Positions 8,575-17,352 are shown, numbered from the stretch's first letter. The stretch: 64,000 bases of DNA from Anaerolineales bacterium (GCA_019187665.1 JABARH010000007.1:1-64000); one strand, 5' to 3'. Numbers and translations are program-made. The notes: a model not told the origin generated them from the sequence alone.

Positions 8575-8810
8575 GAATGTGCCACATCCCAAAACGTTGA
8601 CATCAAACCAACCTGCTTGAAAATCTCTGCAACCTGTTCCATGCTCCTGCCGTGATAATCCACGGACAAGCGATTGCCGTACCAGAGTTTGGAAGTGAGC
8701 GGGGTTGCCCTAAAGGATGCTTCGCAAAAATCCCTGCTCAGTGCGTGGAAGTCCTTCGGACTGGTGGGCGAGTCGGCTTGAGCCGACTTCCATGAACTGA
8801 GGCGGGGGAT
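8571..8810 (-). other. Open frame without start, possible gene remnant
   Basis: A minus-strand frame stays open for about 80 codons and ends at a TGA (8571-8573) formed by the edge of the repeat hairpin. The last 60 residues (including LWYGNRLSVDYHGRSMEQV) look protein-like, but there is no start codon until near the end and the upper part runs through two small hairpins. It may be the truncated end of a gene broken by repeat insertion. No family recognised. Confidence 0.3.
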
Positions 8811-8823
8811 TCATCCCCCCGCC
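8772..8823. repeat. Two adjacent short hairpins
   Basis: GTCGGCT-TG-AGCCGAC (8772-8787) and GGCGGGGGAT-TC-ATCCCCCCGCC (8801-8823) lie 13 bases apart, the second ending just before the nucleotidyltransferase stop. On the minus strand no T-run follows, so they are not good terminators. Confidence 0.7.
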
Positions 8824-8825
8824 GA

Positions 8826-9455
8826 TCACCATTTTTTCGACGCACTTCCTTTTGCAATTTCCTCTCTTGCTCTCGCTAGGGTTTTGAGCCACATATCCAA
8901 AGTCTCCTGTCCGATGCGGGCGGCGGCTTCGGCGACTTCTTCAACGTCAACCTGGTAATCGCTGAAACCGCGCAGACAGAAGAAAAGAATGGAATAAATA
9001 TCATCGGGGTGTTTATTCGACCTGCCTTCATCCCATGCCCATAGTTTTCCGATAATAATATCTGTTGGCTGTGCGAACCATGCTTCGAATATTTCGTCGC
9101 TCTCATCGCGATATGTTTGTCGCACACGGCGTTCAAAGGCAATGTGATATTCGGGATCGCGCTTTAAAGGGACAAGGTCTGCTTTTGTGCCCTCGTCTGT
9201 GTCTATGATGTTGAACATGATCCCCATTTGTATGGAATTTCTTATCATTTCTGGATCTGCATAATAGCGTGGCAGGGGAAACAGTTCTGAAAGCGCCTCG
9301 CTGTCTTCATTGCGCAAATCCACCATGATATCCACGTCAGCGGTGGCGCGAGTGATTCCAAAGATCGAGCCAGCAAACGCGCCCACGATTACATACGGCG
9401 CTTCGATTTTCTCCAGCGCTTTTACAACGCGAAAGTAAAGGTCAAACAGAGCCAT
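8826..9455 (-). CDS. Nucleotidyltransferase, possible toxin-antitoxin component
   Basis: 209-residue nucleotidyltransferase-fold protein. YVIVGAFAGSIFGITRATADVD near residue 21, continuing into IMVD, supplies the G-S and D-x-D metal-binding pattern of the polymerase beta superfamily, and KADLVPLK follows as the third acidic strand. Families of this size with a small co-encoded protein include AbiEii/MNT-like toxins, but a clear subfamily is not recognised. It overlaps the 88-residue upstream gene by 14 bases and sits next to VapBC, which fits a toxin-antitoxin island; this is inference. Confidence 0.7.
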   Translation of the reverse strand: MALFDLYFRVVKALEKIEAPYVIVGAFAGSIFGITRATADVDIMVDLRNEDSEALSELFPLPRYYADPEMIRNSIQMGIMFNIIDTDEGTKADLVPLKRDPEYHIAFERRVRQTYRDESDEIFEAWFAQPTDIIIGKLWAWDEGRSNKHPDDIYSILFFCLRGFSDYQVDVEEVAEAAARIGQETLDMWLKTLARAREEIAKGSASKKW

Positions 9456-9708
9456 GTTTTTCCATCCTGATGGGAGTCAGGTATTCTAGGATCATCATAT
9501 TGATCTCAGACCTGGAGAGTTCAGGGAACTTCTTCATAAATGCAGAACGAAGCCCAGCCCGTATCATGAGAGTGGCATTTAGCGTAGGCAAAATTCGCTG
9601 ACCTGGCGGCAGTTTTGCCAGTAATTCCATCTGCGCCCAATCAATGGGATTCAATCCATTTACAAGGGCGGAGATTTCTTCGGGGGTGAGTTTTTTTTGA
9701 CTTGTCAT
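9442..9708 (-). CDS. Small partner of the nucleotidyltransferase
   Basis: 88-residue, probably helical and soluble protein (LTPEEISALVNGLNPIDWAQM, then LPPGQRILPTLNATLMIRAG). No named family recognised. Its 3' end overlaps the nucleotidyltransferase start by 14 bases, so the two are co-translated and very likely work together; antitoxin is the most economical guess but nothing in the sequence proves it. Confidence 0.6.
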   Translation of the reverse strand: MTSQKKLTPEEISALVNGLNPIDWAQMELLAKLPPGQRILPTLNATLMIRAGLRSAFMKKFPELSRSEINMMILEYLTPIRMEKHGSV

Positions 9709-9753
9709 GGGTGTGTTTTGCTGAATAAAAGTTATTCACGTGATGAATAACTT

Positions 9754-10158
9754 TTATTCAGTCATCCAATCTTCGATCTTCAAATTTGGGATTCGCTTGA
9801 ACTCGCCTATGTTGTTCGTCACCAGAACAACATCCAGACTCAACGCGTGCGCGCCAATAAGCAAATCCATTGAGCCGATGACATTTCCCGATCGTTCCAG
9901 CAAAGCGCGGATATATCCGTATGCTGACGCCGCGCGCTGGTCAAAAGCCGCGATTTCGAGAGGAAGGAGAAATTGCTCCAAGGCTGCCAGGTTTTGCTCG
10001 GCTTGACTGCTCTTTTGCGCGCCATGAGTCAACTCGGCAACAACAATGGAAGATACGCCCACTTCCAACGGCGCATAATTCGTAAGCCGATCAATGAGAT
10101 GTTGTGGCTTATGCCGAATCAAGCCAATGCAGATATTTGTATCCAGCATGTATTTCAT
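9754..10158 (-). CDS. vapC: VapC family PIN-domain toxin
   Basis: 134-residue PIN-domain ribonuclease, toxin of a VapBC pair; family members cut tRNA or rRNA. The acidic residues are visible in order: MLDTNICIGLI (first Asp, residue 6), VAELTHGAQKS (Glu near 42), and GSMDLLIGAHAL followed by LVTNNIGEF (third and fourth metal ligands). Length is typical. The start overlaps the vapB stop by 4 bases, the usual coupling for this system. Confidence 0.93.
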   Translation of the reverse strand: MKYMLDTNICIGLIRHKPQHLIDRLTNYAPLEVGVSSIVVAELTHGAQKSSQAEQNLAALEQFLLPLEIAAFDQRAASAYGYIRALLERSGNVIGSMDLLIGAHALSLDVVLVTNNIGEFKRIPNLKIEDWMTE

Positions 10159-10388
10159 GAGAACGCGTCCTCGCGATCTTGAAGCGGCGGTTGAATACGC
10201 TCGCTCATGAAATCAGCCGAGAACAGGGAAAGACTGTCGAGCAATGTCTTCCAGGGTGTTTGATAGGGAAGAAGCACGACAGCCTCTCCAATACGTTTAA
10301 TGTAAACGCGGTCACTATGGAAGCGGAATTCTTTGGGAAGGCGAACTGCTTGGCTTTTACCATTTTGAAATAGTTTGGCGGTTTCCAT
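10155..10388 (-). CDS. vapB: VapB family antitoxin, AbrB-type
   Basis: 77-residue antitoxin with a swapped-hairpin AbrB/SpoVT DNA-binding domain: KLFQNGKSQAVRLPKEFRF is the signature of the VapB/MazE-like group, followed by VYIKRIGEAVVLLP. The C-terminal tail should wrap the VapC toxin. It is the first gene of the pair, and a perfect inverted repeat 12 bases upstream is the likely autoregulatory operator. Confidence 0.92.
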   Translation of the reverse strand: METAKLFQNGKSQAVRLPKEFRFHSDRVYIKRIGEAVVLLPYQTPWKTLLDSLSLFSADFMSERIQPPLQDREDAFS

Positions 10389-10399
10389 ATAGACTCCTT

Positions 10400-10424
10400 G
10401 GGTATATATTCATAGTATATACCC
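10400..10424. promoter_or_regulatory. Probable VapBC operator
   Basis: GGGTATATA (10400-10408) and TATATACCC (10416-10424) form a perfect 9-base inverted repeat with a 7-base spacer, 12 bases upstream of the vapB start. VapB-VapC complexes normally repress their own promoter at such palindromes. TATA-rich arms could also hold the -10 element. Confidence 0.75.
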
Positions 10425-10449
10425 ATTTTGTCTCTCGTCAAGCCCGAAC

Positions 10450-10482
10450 CTGTCTACGTGTGTACCTGTGTACTTGTGTACG
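10450..10482. repeat. Four-unit 8-mer array at the HMG-CoA reductase 3' end
   Basis: CTGTCTAC, GTGTGTAC, CTGTGTAC, TTGTGTAC in register: the reverse-complement orientation of the GTAMACAY family. On the minus strand it encodes the last residues of the reductase (TSTQVHT) and its TAG stop. Confidence 0.93.
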
Positions 10483-11752
10483 TTTTCAAAATCTCCTCCG
10501 CTCGATCAATCCTCACCACCTTCTCCGCCACCATCTGCGCCGCCACCTTCTCGATCAGGTCACCGCTCGCGCCCGCCGCAATCGCGACCTGCCGCGCGTG
10601 CAGCGACATGTGTCCGCGCTGGATGCCTTCGGTGGCGAGGGCGCGCAGGGCGGCCAGGTTTTGCGCCAGTCCCACCGAGACGATGACCTCGGCTAGTTCG
10701 TTGGCGGTCTTCACGCCCATCAGTTTGACCGCGGCTTGCGCGGCGGGATGGACCTTGGTCGCGCCGCCGACGATGCCCACCGCCATCGGCATTTCGAGTG
10801 TCCCGACCAGGTTGCCGTCCGCGTCCTTGCCCCAGGTGGAGATGGACGCGTACTTGCCGTTCTTCACGGCGTAGGCATGCGCACCCGCTTCAATGGCGCG
10901 CCAGTCGTTGCCTGTCGCAATCACCACCGCGTCCACGCCGTTCATGATGCCTTTGTTGTGCGTGGCGGCGCGGTACGGATCGGATGCGGCGAATGCCCAG
11001 GCGGCGATGATGCCGTCACGGACGGTCTCGCCTTTGAAGGATTCGAATCCCACGGTCAACTGGCTGACGGGGATGGTACAACGCGCGCGGGCGAGACGTC
11101 TGTCCGCGAGGTTGGACAAAATCTTGAGGTGGACTTTGCCGCGCGTGATGGCTTCGATCTGCGGGGCGAGTTTTTCGCAAGCGGTGTTGACCGCGTTCGC
11201 GCCCATCGCGTCGCGCACGTCATAGATGAGGTGGACGACGAGGAACGCGCCGATTGGCGAGGATTCGATCATTCGGACTTCGAGGTCGCGCGCGCCGCCG
11301 CCGAATTTTTTTAGCACGGGATCAATCTCATCGGCAATCGCCAGCAGTTCGGCTTTTTTCTCGTAGATTTTCAGCCGCGCTTCTTCCACGTTGGGAAGGT
11401 TGATGACTTGGATCTGTCCGATCATGTGCGGCGCGGAAACGGTGGCATGGAATCCGCCGCCCGCGCGGGCGAGTTTCGCCATGAATGAAGCGCCCGCCAC
11501 AACAGACGGTTCCTCGATTGCCATCGGGACGAGCACATCGCGGCCATTGACTTGGAAGTTAAGCCCAATGCCAAGAGGAAGCGAGTGCATTCCGACCACG
11601 TTCTCGATCATGTGGTCGGCGGCTTCGGGAGAGAGTCCGCCTGAGGTCCACGCGGCCAGATCGGGCGGAGTCAGACCCGCCGCGTCTGCCAGTTTTGCGC
11701 AGCGCGCGGCGAGAGTCAGGTTGTAGAATCCAGCGATGCGAGAGTTGCTCAT
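10454..11752 (-). CDS. HMG-CoA reductase, class II type
   Basis: 432-residue hydroxymethylglutaryl-CoA reductase that interconverts HMG-CoA and mevalonate. The class II signatures are present: MIENVVGMHSLPLGIGLNF near residue 48, EEPSVVAGAS (catalytic Glu), DAMGANAVNTACEKLAPQI near residue 183, GTLEMPMAVGIVGGAT near 325, and the C-terminal histidine in GHMSLHARQVA near 387. With synthase and thiolase genes downstream on the same strand, a biosynthetic role in isoprenoid formation is more likely than mevalonate breakdown. The extreme C terminus (after EEILK) is encoded by a repeat array, so it is not ancestral. First gene of the mevalonate group, divergent from the kinase at 11893. Confidence 0.95.
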   Translation of the reverse strand: MSNSRIAGFYNLTLAARCAKLADAAGLTPPDLAAWTSGGLSPEAADHMIENVVGMHSLPLGIGLNFQVNGRDVLVPMAIEEPSVVAGASFMAKLARAGGGFHATVSAPHMIGQIQVINLPNVEEARLKIYEKKAELLAIADEIDPVLKKFGGGARDLEVRMIESSPIGAFLVVHLIYDVRDAMGANAVNTACEKLAPQIEAITRGKVHLKILSNLADRRLARARCTIPVSQLTVGFESFKGETVRDGIIAAWAFAASDPYRAATHNKGIMNGVDAVVIATGNDWRAIEAGAHAYAVKNGKYASISTWGKDADGNLVGTLEMPMAVGIVGGATKVHPAAQAAVKLMGVKTANELAEVIVSVGLAQNLAALRALATEGIQRGHMSLHARQVAIAAGASGDLIEKVAAQMVAEKVVRIDRAEEILKTYTSTQVHT

Positions 11753-11892
11753 TTCGTTTTCCTTGACATGATTGTATTGCGGCTTTCTGCCAAATTCTAT
11801 CAGGGTTCAAATTGGCGCGCGCTCTGGCGTTATTCGTGTGGCGTCCGCGATCCGTTGATTGTGGATATAATGGACAAGCCAGAGGAAAATTC

Positions 11893-13569
11893 ATGCTGCT
11901 AACCCGTGAGGAACTTCAGGAACGTCTCGTGGCCCTGCACCAGGCCAGTTTGGAATTGGTTAAGGATGTCTCGCTGGAGACGCTGTTGAAGAAGATCGCA
12001 ACCGTGGCCTGCGAGCAGGCGGATGCGCGCTATGCCGCGGTCGGCGTGTTGGATGACGAGGGGAAGATCAAGCATTTCATTTCGGTCGGGATGTCGGAGG
12101 AGGAGATTGCGCGCATGCCGCATCCGCCGCAGGGACACGGCCTGATCGGCGCGTTGATGGGCGCGGAGGAACCGATTCGCCTCGCAGACCTGACGCGTGA
12201 CCCGCGCAGCGCGGGCTTCCCCGCCCATCATCCCAAAATGCGCTCATTCCTGGGCATTCCCATTCGCGCGGCGGATATTCAACTGGGGCAAATTTATTTG
12301 ACCGAAAAGATCGGGAAAAACCAGTTCACGCAGGACGACGAACGCATTATTCAAATGCTCGCCACCTACGCGGCCGCGGCCATTCAGAACGCGCGCCTGT
12401 ACGAGCGCCTCAAAGAGCGCGACGCGGTTCTCGCCCGCCGCAATGAAGACGCGGCCTTGTTGAACGATATTGCCTCCATGCTGGCTTCTTCGCTCGAACT
12501 CGATGAAATTTTGAATCGCACCCTCGCGCTGGTGATGAATTATATGAAAGTGGAAACGGGGGAGATCTTTCTTCTCGAAGACGATCGGCAGACCCTGCGC
12601 ATGGTCTTGCACCGCGGCCAGGGCGCCGAAGCCTTTTGGAATCAGAACCGCTTTAAGATCGGAGAAGGATTCCCTGGCCTGGTGGCGCAGACGGGCGAGC
12701 CGATCGTCAGCCTGGAACTGACCAAGGATATCCGTTTTCTGCGCGATGCGGTCGTTCGGGCGGGATTTCACCAGATCGCCTGCCTGCCATTGAAGGCTTC
12801 AAATAACCTGGTGGGCGTGATGAGCGTAGTCACGCGCGGGCAGGCTCCCTTTGATGCCCGCGACGTGCAATTGCTTTCAGCGGTGAGCAACTGGGCGGGG
12901 CTGGCCATCGAAAATGCGCGTTTGCATGCCAATGCCCGCCGACTGGCCGTGCTGGAGGAACGCGAGCGCATCGGCATGGATCTGCACGACGGCATCATCC
13001 AATCCATTTACGGAGTGGGGCTGGCCATGGAAAATATCGGCCACATGCTGGATGAAGACCCATCGCTGGCAAAAAATCGTATTAAACAGGTCACAGACAG
13101 CCTGAACAAGATCATTCGCGACATCCGCGCCTACATCCTTGATCTTCGTCCGCGGCAAATGGATCAAAACGACGGCTTGCTGGCAGGAATCAAGCGCCTC
13201 GCGGCCGAGTTTCGCGCCAACACCCTGGCCGCGATCACGGTCAACGGGTCGAAAGCCGACCTGGACGACCTGCCGCAGATCCATTCGCTGGCGCTGTTTC
13301 ATATCTGCCAGGAGGCGCTGGCCAACGCGGCCAAACACGCCGCGGCAAAACGCGTCACAGTCAGTCTGTGGAACACCGACGACCGCGTTCTGATGGAAGT
13401 GCGCGACAACGGGCGCGGCTTCGATTCTTCGAAGATGGGCAAATCCATCGGACACGGACTCGCCAACATGCAGACGCGCGCCCGCGCAGTGGGCGGCGAT
13501 GTGGATATTGCCTCCGCCGTGCAGGAGGGAACGACCGTCCTGGTATGGGTTCCGCGCGCGCGCGAATGA
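11893..13569 (+). CDS. GAF-domain sensor histidine kinase, NarL-system type
   Basis: Soluble 558-residue kinase. Two GAF sensor domains occupy about residues 15-170 and 195-345; no membrane segment is seen, so it senses an internal or diffusible signal. The phosphoacceptor helix is ERERIGMDLHDGIIQSIYGV near residue 355 (HisKA_3 type), and the ATPase domain has CQEALANAAKHAAAKRV (N box), VRDNGRGFD and GHGLANMQTRA. HisKA_3 kinases pair with LuxR-type regulators; the nearest candidate is the regulator at 19838, but they are not linked. The frame opens 27 codons earlier; ATG at 11893, next to GAGGAAAA, is preferred. Confidence 0.92.
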   Translation: MLLTREELQERLVALHQASLELVKDVSLETLLKKIATVACEQADARYAAVGVLDDEGKIKHFISVGMSEEEIARMPHPPQGHGLIGALMGAEEPIRLADLTRDPRSAGFPAHHPKMRSFLGIPIRAADIQLGQIYLTEKIGKNQFTQDDERIIQMLATYAAAAIQNARLYERLKERDAVLARRNEDAALLNDIASMLASSLELDEILNRTLALVMNYMKVETGEIFLLEDDRQTLRMVLHRGQGAEAFWNQNRFKIGEGFPGLVAQTGEPIVSLELTKDIRFLRDAVVRAGFHQIACLPLKASNNLVGVMSVVTRGQAPFDARDVQLLSAVSNWAGLAIENARLHANARRLAVLEERERIGMDLHDGIIQSIYGVGLAMENIGHMLDEDPSLAKNRIKQVTDSLNKIIRDIRAYILDLRPRQMDQNDGLLAGIKRLAAEFRANTLAAITVNGSKADLDDLPQIHSLALFHICQEALANAAKHAAAKRVTVSLWNTDDRVLMEVRDNGRGFDSSKMGKSIGHGLANMQTRARAVGGDVDIASAVQEGTTVLVWVPRARE

Positions 13570-13718
13570 AAATGGGTACCAAACGGTTTTCTTTAACATT
13601 TGAATCACAGGAAACTGTATTTCGTTTCATCGCGAAGCCCGCTTCAAAGCAGGAACGTTTTTTAATAGATATATGCGAATATGCCGCAAAAACAGCCGCC
13701 CAACCCCATATGTGGGGG

Positions 13719-13727
13719 TGTGGATAA
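13719..13727 (-). promoter_or_regulatory. Perfect DnaA box upstream of dnaA
   Basis: TGTGGATAA on the plus strand is the exact complement of the consensus DnaA box TTATCCACA. It sits in a 475-base gene-free region (13570-14044) with AT-rich stretches near 13650-13680 and 13795-13875 (a T-run at 13860). This could be part of oriC or a dnaA autoregulatory site. No second perfect box was found by eye, so an origin call stays tentative. Confidence 0.6.
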
Positions 13728-14044
13728 CTTCATTACACGTCTTTGGCTGAAACGCACGTTCTAACATCAACACAATTCACCAGCGACGCGCCGAGTGATT
13801 ATTAACATTGGCCTCTCTTAAAAAACTGGATTATTTTAAACTTGCGTAGGGTGGTAGTGTTGTTTTTTTTCATCAACCTCTGCTAGAATGTTCACACGCT
13901 GAGATGATGGATGTGAGTCTCTACACATCCAAAACCCAACTGATCGTTTGCTTCAAAACTGAATCAACGTTTATTCCAGTTAAGCCGCGTAGTGGAAGAT
14001 GCGGTTTGGTTCAATTCATCCTATCTGCACGTTTCGGAGCGCTT

Positions 14045-15397
14045 ATGAACGCAGACATGACCTGGCAATCGGTGTTAGGCCAGCTACAATTGGAAATGCC
14101 GCGCGCCTCCTTCGACACCTGGGTGCGCGACAGCCGCCCGATCTCCCACGATTCAAACGTGCTGACCGTTTCCGTCCGCAACGCCTACGCCCGCGACTGG
14201 CTCGACTTGCGCCTCGCGGCGACGGTCAACCGCATGTTGGCGGGAATCACCAACCCGGCCCTGAGCGTGAAGTTCGTCGTCGCTTCAGAGGCCAACGGGG
14301 AGGCGGGTGAGGCCAACCCGATCGAGGTCCAGCCCGAAGCGCTGCCCGCCGAATCGCGCCCGCGCAGCGCAACGCTCAATCCCCGTTACGTTTTCGAAAC
14401 CTTTGTGGTCGGCGCGGGCAATCGTCTCGCACACGCCGCCTGCCAGGCCGTGGCCGAAAAACCAGCGCGCGCCTACAATCCCTTGTTCCTATATGGCGGC
14501 GTAGGCCTGGGAAAGACACACCTGCTGCACGCCATCGGCAACGCCTGTATCGCGCGCGGATTGAACGTGCTTTACGTTTCCTCCGAAGAATTCACCAACG
14601 ACCTGATCTCCGCCATTCGCACGCACACCACGCAGGCCTTCCGCGAAAAATATCGCTCCGCCGACGTGCTGCTGGTGGATGATATCCAATTCATCGCGGG
14701 CAAAGAATCCACACAAGAGGAATTCTTCCATACCTTCAACACCCTGCATGGGCAGGATAAGCAAATCATCGTCTCGTCGGACCGGCCGCCAAAGTCGCTC
14801 GTCACGCTCGAAGAACGCCTGCGCTCGCGCTTCGAATGGGGACTCGCCGCCGACATTCAGGCGCCCGATCTCGAAACCCGTCTTGCCATCCTGCGCTCCA
14901 AGGCCGAGCGCACGGGACGCTTCGTGCCAGATGAAATTTTGCAGGCCATCGCGCGCCGCGTCCAATCCAACATCCGCGAATTGGAGGGCGCGCTCAACCG
15001 CATCATCGCCTTCGCCGACCTGAGCGGCTCCGCGCTGACCGTTGATCTGGTGGATGTAGCCCTGGCCGATCTCCTGCCCCAGCGCGGCGACATTCGCCCC
15101 GAACACGTGGTAGATCTGGTGGCGCGCAAATACAATTTGACCATCGAAAAACTTCTCGGCCGAAACCGCTCGCGCGACGTGGCCCTGCCGCGGCAGATTG
15201 CCATGTACGTTTTGCGCGAAGAATCCAATTTTTCACTACCGCAGATCGGCGAGGCGCTCGGCGGCCGTGACCACACGACCGTCATGTATGCCATTGAAAA
15301 GATCAACAAGGAAATCAAGGAAGACAGCGGCTCGAAGATCAGCCGCGATGTGATGGACATCCGCCGCCAGTTATACGGCCAGTCGGCCCCCGTGTAG
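14045..15397 (+). CDS. dnaA: Chromosomal replication initiator DnaA
   Basis: 450-residue replication initiator that binds DnaA boxes and opens the origin. Domain I starts MNADMTWQSVLGQLQLEMP; the AAA+ domain has Walker A GGVGLGKTHLLHAIGN, Walker B VLLVDDIQFIAGKE and the sensor region FEWGLAADIQ; domain IV has the DNA-binding signature GGRDHTTVMYAIEKI. The frame opens at 13904, but ATG 14045 matches the family N terminus and has GGAG 5 bases before it. Domain II is short. dnaN does not follow: the next gene is an unrelated acyltransferase on the other strand. Confidence 0.97.
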   Translation: MNADMTWQSVLGQLQLEMPRASFDTWVRDSRPISHDSNVLTVSVRNAYARDWLDLRLAATVNRMLAGITNPALSVKFVVASEANGEAGEANPIEVQPEALPAESRPRSATLNPRYVFETFVVGAGNRLAHAACQAVAEKPARAYNPLFLYGGVGLGKTHLLHAIGNACIARGLNVLYVSSEEFTNDLISAIRTHTTQAFREKYRSADVLLVDDIQFIAGKESTQEEFFHTFNTLHGQDKQIIVSSDRPPKSLVTLEERLRSRFEWGLAADIQAPDLETRLAILRSKAERTGRFVPDEILQAIARRVQSNIRELEGALNRIIAFADLSGSALTVDLVDVALADLLPQRGDIRPEHVVDLVARKYNLTIEKLLGRNRSRDVALPRQIAMYVLREESNFSLPQIGEALGGRDHTTVMYAIEKINKEIKEDSGSKISRDVMDIRRQLYGQSAPV

Positions 15398-15533
15398 CCT
15401 GCCGTAGCAAAAAACGCACTCTGTAGATGAGTCGGCGTGGCATCCGACACCCTGGTGCAAGCCAACCGGATACGTTCCGACCCGTCGCATCCATGCGATG
15501 CTGGATCGAAAAAAGTCTTGAGGATATGGATTA

Positions 15534-15575
15534 CTGGATCGAAACGCGTTCCCTCTGGCGCGCGTTCCGATCCAG
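15534..15575. other. Strong hairpin in the dnaA 3' intergenic region
   Basis: CTGGATCGAAACGCG (15534-15548) faces CGCGTTCCGATCCAG (15561-15575): 14 of 15 positions pair around a 12-base loop. No T-run follows on either strand, so it is not a typical terminator. It could mark the end of both convergent genes or belong to an RNA. Nothing else is seen in 15398-15621. Confidence 0.5.
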
Positions 15576-15621
15576 CGCCATTCCAGAACGCCGATCATGC
15601 GTACATCACGATCTGACGACC

Positions 15622-16605
15622 TTATGAAACCAGCCAGCGCAACGGTGTCCGGAAAGTAGCCGCGACTGCAAGCAGGGAGGAGAAAAACACCAGCACAGGG
15701 AGGAGAAAGGCCCAGAGACTCTGGGGGAAATAAACACCCACTGGCGACCATGCGTCAATGAACAGCATGTGCGAGACATAGATTCCCAGCACGTATTTTG
15801 AATAGGACGCGAGGGTGTTCTCCAGCCGCGTCTCGTCTCGCGCCGCGTAGGCGATCAGGAAGAAACCAAGTCCGTAGGGAATGCTGCCCAACAGGTAATC
15901 GTGACGGATAGGCAACGCCGACCAGCGCGCCCATAACACATAGGTCTCAAATAAAAAGAGCGCCAGTCCCAGGAAGAACAATCCCCAGGCCATCCGCGCC
16001 GTTACGATTGGTTTCCTTGTGTGCAGCTGCGCGCCTATCGCAAAGAACGGCACGCTGAAGAATATGGCATTACGCGTATTGAAGCGCAGGTCCAGACCAA
16101 TGGGCGTGATCGCGTATGAACCGCCCAGCAACCCAACCACAAAGAGAACCAGCCCAAACGCCAGGAACGAATTTCCCCGTTTATCGAAGGGCCAGAATCG
16201 GAAACACAGGATGGCAAGCAGCAGGGCGGGCAGAAACCAGAGGTGGATACGCGTTCCCACAAAAAATAACGTTTCAGGATTCTCCCGCAACAGATCCAAA
16301 AAGACGGAAGGTGACTCCGCGGCATAGATGGCGCACCAGGCCGCGAACACGATCAGGAGTTTTTTTGAATATTTCCAGGTCAGGTGAAATTGTGCGCCGC
16401 CCTCCTCCATGATCCTTCCGCCGACAAAGTATCCTGAGGCGATGAAGAAAAACGGGATGGCGCAGCGCATGGCGATGACCGCGACCCGTTCCACTACGCG
16501 GGCAAATGTCCCCTGGGGCGTAATGCCGTCGAAAAATTGTGTGTGCGCCCAAAGAACCAGGAAGATGGCGACGATTCGAAAAACATCAATTCGTTTGAAT
16601 CGCAT
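15622..16605 (-). CDS. Acyltransferase-3 family membrane protein
   Basis: 327-residue integral membrane acyltransferase of the acyltransferase_3 group, which O-acetylates or otherwise acylates sugars and cell-surface molecules. The N terminus [20 protein letters not shown] is the family start (normally R-x-D-x-x-R and a catalytic histidine), followed by [12 protein letters not shown] and [13 protein letters not shown]. About ten hydrophobic segments are visible. Its start lies 20 bases inside the end of the upstream O-methyltransferase gene, so the two are likely co-transcribed. Substrate unknown. Confidence 0.85.
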   Translation of the reverse strand: MRFKRIDVFRIVAIFLVLWAHTQFFDGITPQGTFARVVERVAVIAMRCAIPFFFIASGYFVGGRIMEEGGAQFHLTWKYSKKLLIVFAAWCAIYAAESPSVFLDLLRENPETLFFVGTRIHLWFLPALLLAILCFRFWPFDKRGNSFLAFGLVLFVVGLLGGSYAITPIGLDLRFNTRNAIFFSVPFFAIGAQLHTRKPIVTARMAWGLFFLGLALFLFETYVLWARWSALPIRHDYLLGSIPYGLGFFLIAYAARDETRLENTLASYSKYVLGIYVSHMLFIDAWSPVGVYFPQSLWAFLLPVLVFFSSLLAVAATFRTPLRWLVS

Positions 16606-17269
16606 GGAGACGCTCCGCAGGCCGGATCTTTCTGCACACCAACTCTCCCTTCCCGATCGGAACGATCAATGCGTCCAGGCGAACATCGCCCAGGGCGCGC
16701 TCGAGCATGGGGTGCAATGCTTCACAATGGCTGATGGCGTTATCCGCGACGAGCAAGCCGCCTTGTGTCAGGCGCGGAACGACCATGTCGTAGATTTTGC
16801 CATAGATTTCCTTCTCTGCATCGAGAAAGCAGAAGGCTATTTCCTCAAATTTTTCGATATGCGTACGCGCGTCGGCGGCGATCAAATCAACGGTCTGTTC
16901 AACGCCCGCAAGACGGAAAGTCTCGCGGGCGAGTTCGGCCTTTTCGGGCAGGATTTCAAATGTCGTCACGCGGCGACTGGCCGCTTGTGCGGCCAACGCC
17001 AGCCAGAGCGTTGAGTATCCCGCGCTGGTTCCAACTTCAATGATCTGACCCTGCGGCGCGTTTGCCAATAACAGGGCGAGAAATTTCCCCGCCTCGGGCG
17101 GAATCTGCCTTAGCCGCCGCATGTGCGGCGTGCCATCGGCGCGGTCGGTTTTATCGCGCGTTTCAAGGTCGCGCATTCGTTCGAGTATGCCCGGCGGGAT
17201 GGAATGGAACATGATTCGCTGCTCCTCGTGGTTTTTCACGACAGGGTTGATCTTTGTTCGCGCCGTCAT
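16586..17269 (-). CDS. O-methyltransferase, caffeoyl-CoA/catechol type
   Basis: SAM-dependent O-methyltransferase of the MTF_3 family, 227 residues from the chosen start. The SAM motif is [18 protein letters not shown], then [19 protein letters not shown], with the metal-binding aspartates in [18 protein letters not shown] and LLVADNAIS. The frame extends 43 codons upstream, but that part overlaps the ssb terminator; ATG at 17269 or 17212 (MFHSIPPG) is more likely. It overlaps the acyltransferase start, suggesting joint modification of a small molecule or surface group. Confidence 0.85.
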   Translation of the reverse strand: MTARTKINPVVKNHEEQRIMFHSIPPGILERMRDLETRDKTDRADGTPHMRRLRQIPPEAGKFLALLLANAPQGQIIEVGTSAGYSTLWLALAAQAASRRVTTFEILPEKAELARETFRLAGVEQTVDLIAADARTHIEKFEEIAFCFLDAEKEIYGKIYDMVVPRLTQGGLLVADNAISHCEALHPMLERALGDVRLDALIVPIGKGELVCRKIRPAERLHAIQTN

Positions 17270-17352
17270 ATGCAGGCAGCGCCGCATGCGTATGATAACG
17301 CCATCGGCGGCCCGGTAACAAGCATGAATTGGAAGCGCTATCCTCAATCCCC

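Noticed and set aside
13904-14044. 47-residue N-terminal extension of DnaA
   Set aside because: Not DnaA-like; ATG 14045 has a Shine-Dalgarno and matches the usual domain I start.
15427-15627. 66-codon plus-strand frame after dnaA
   Set aside because: No Shine-Dalgarno, no motif, passes through a strong hairpin and overlaps the acyltransferase end.
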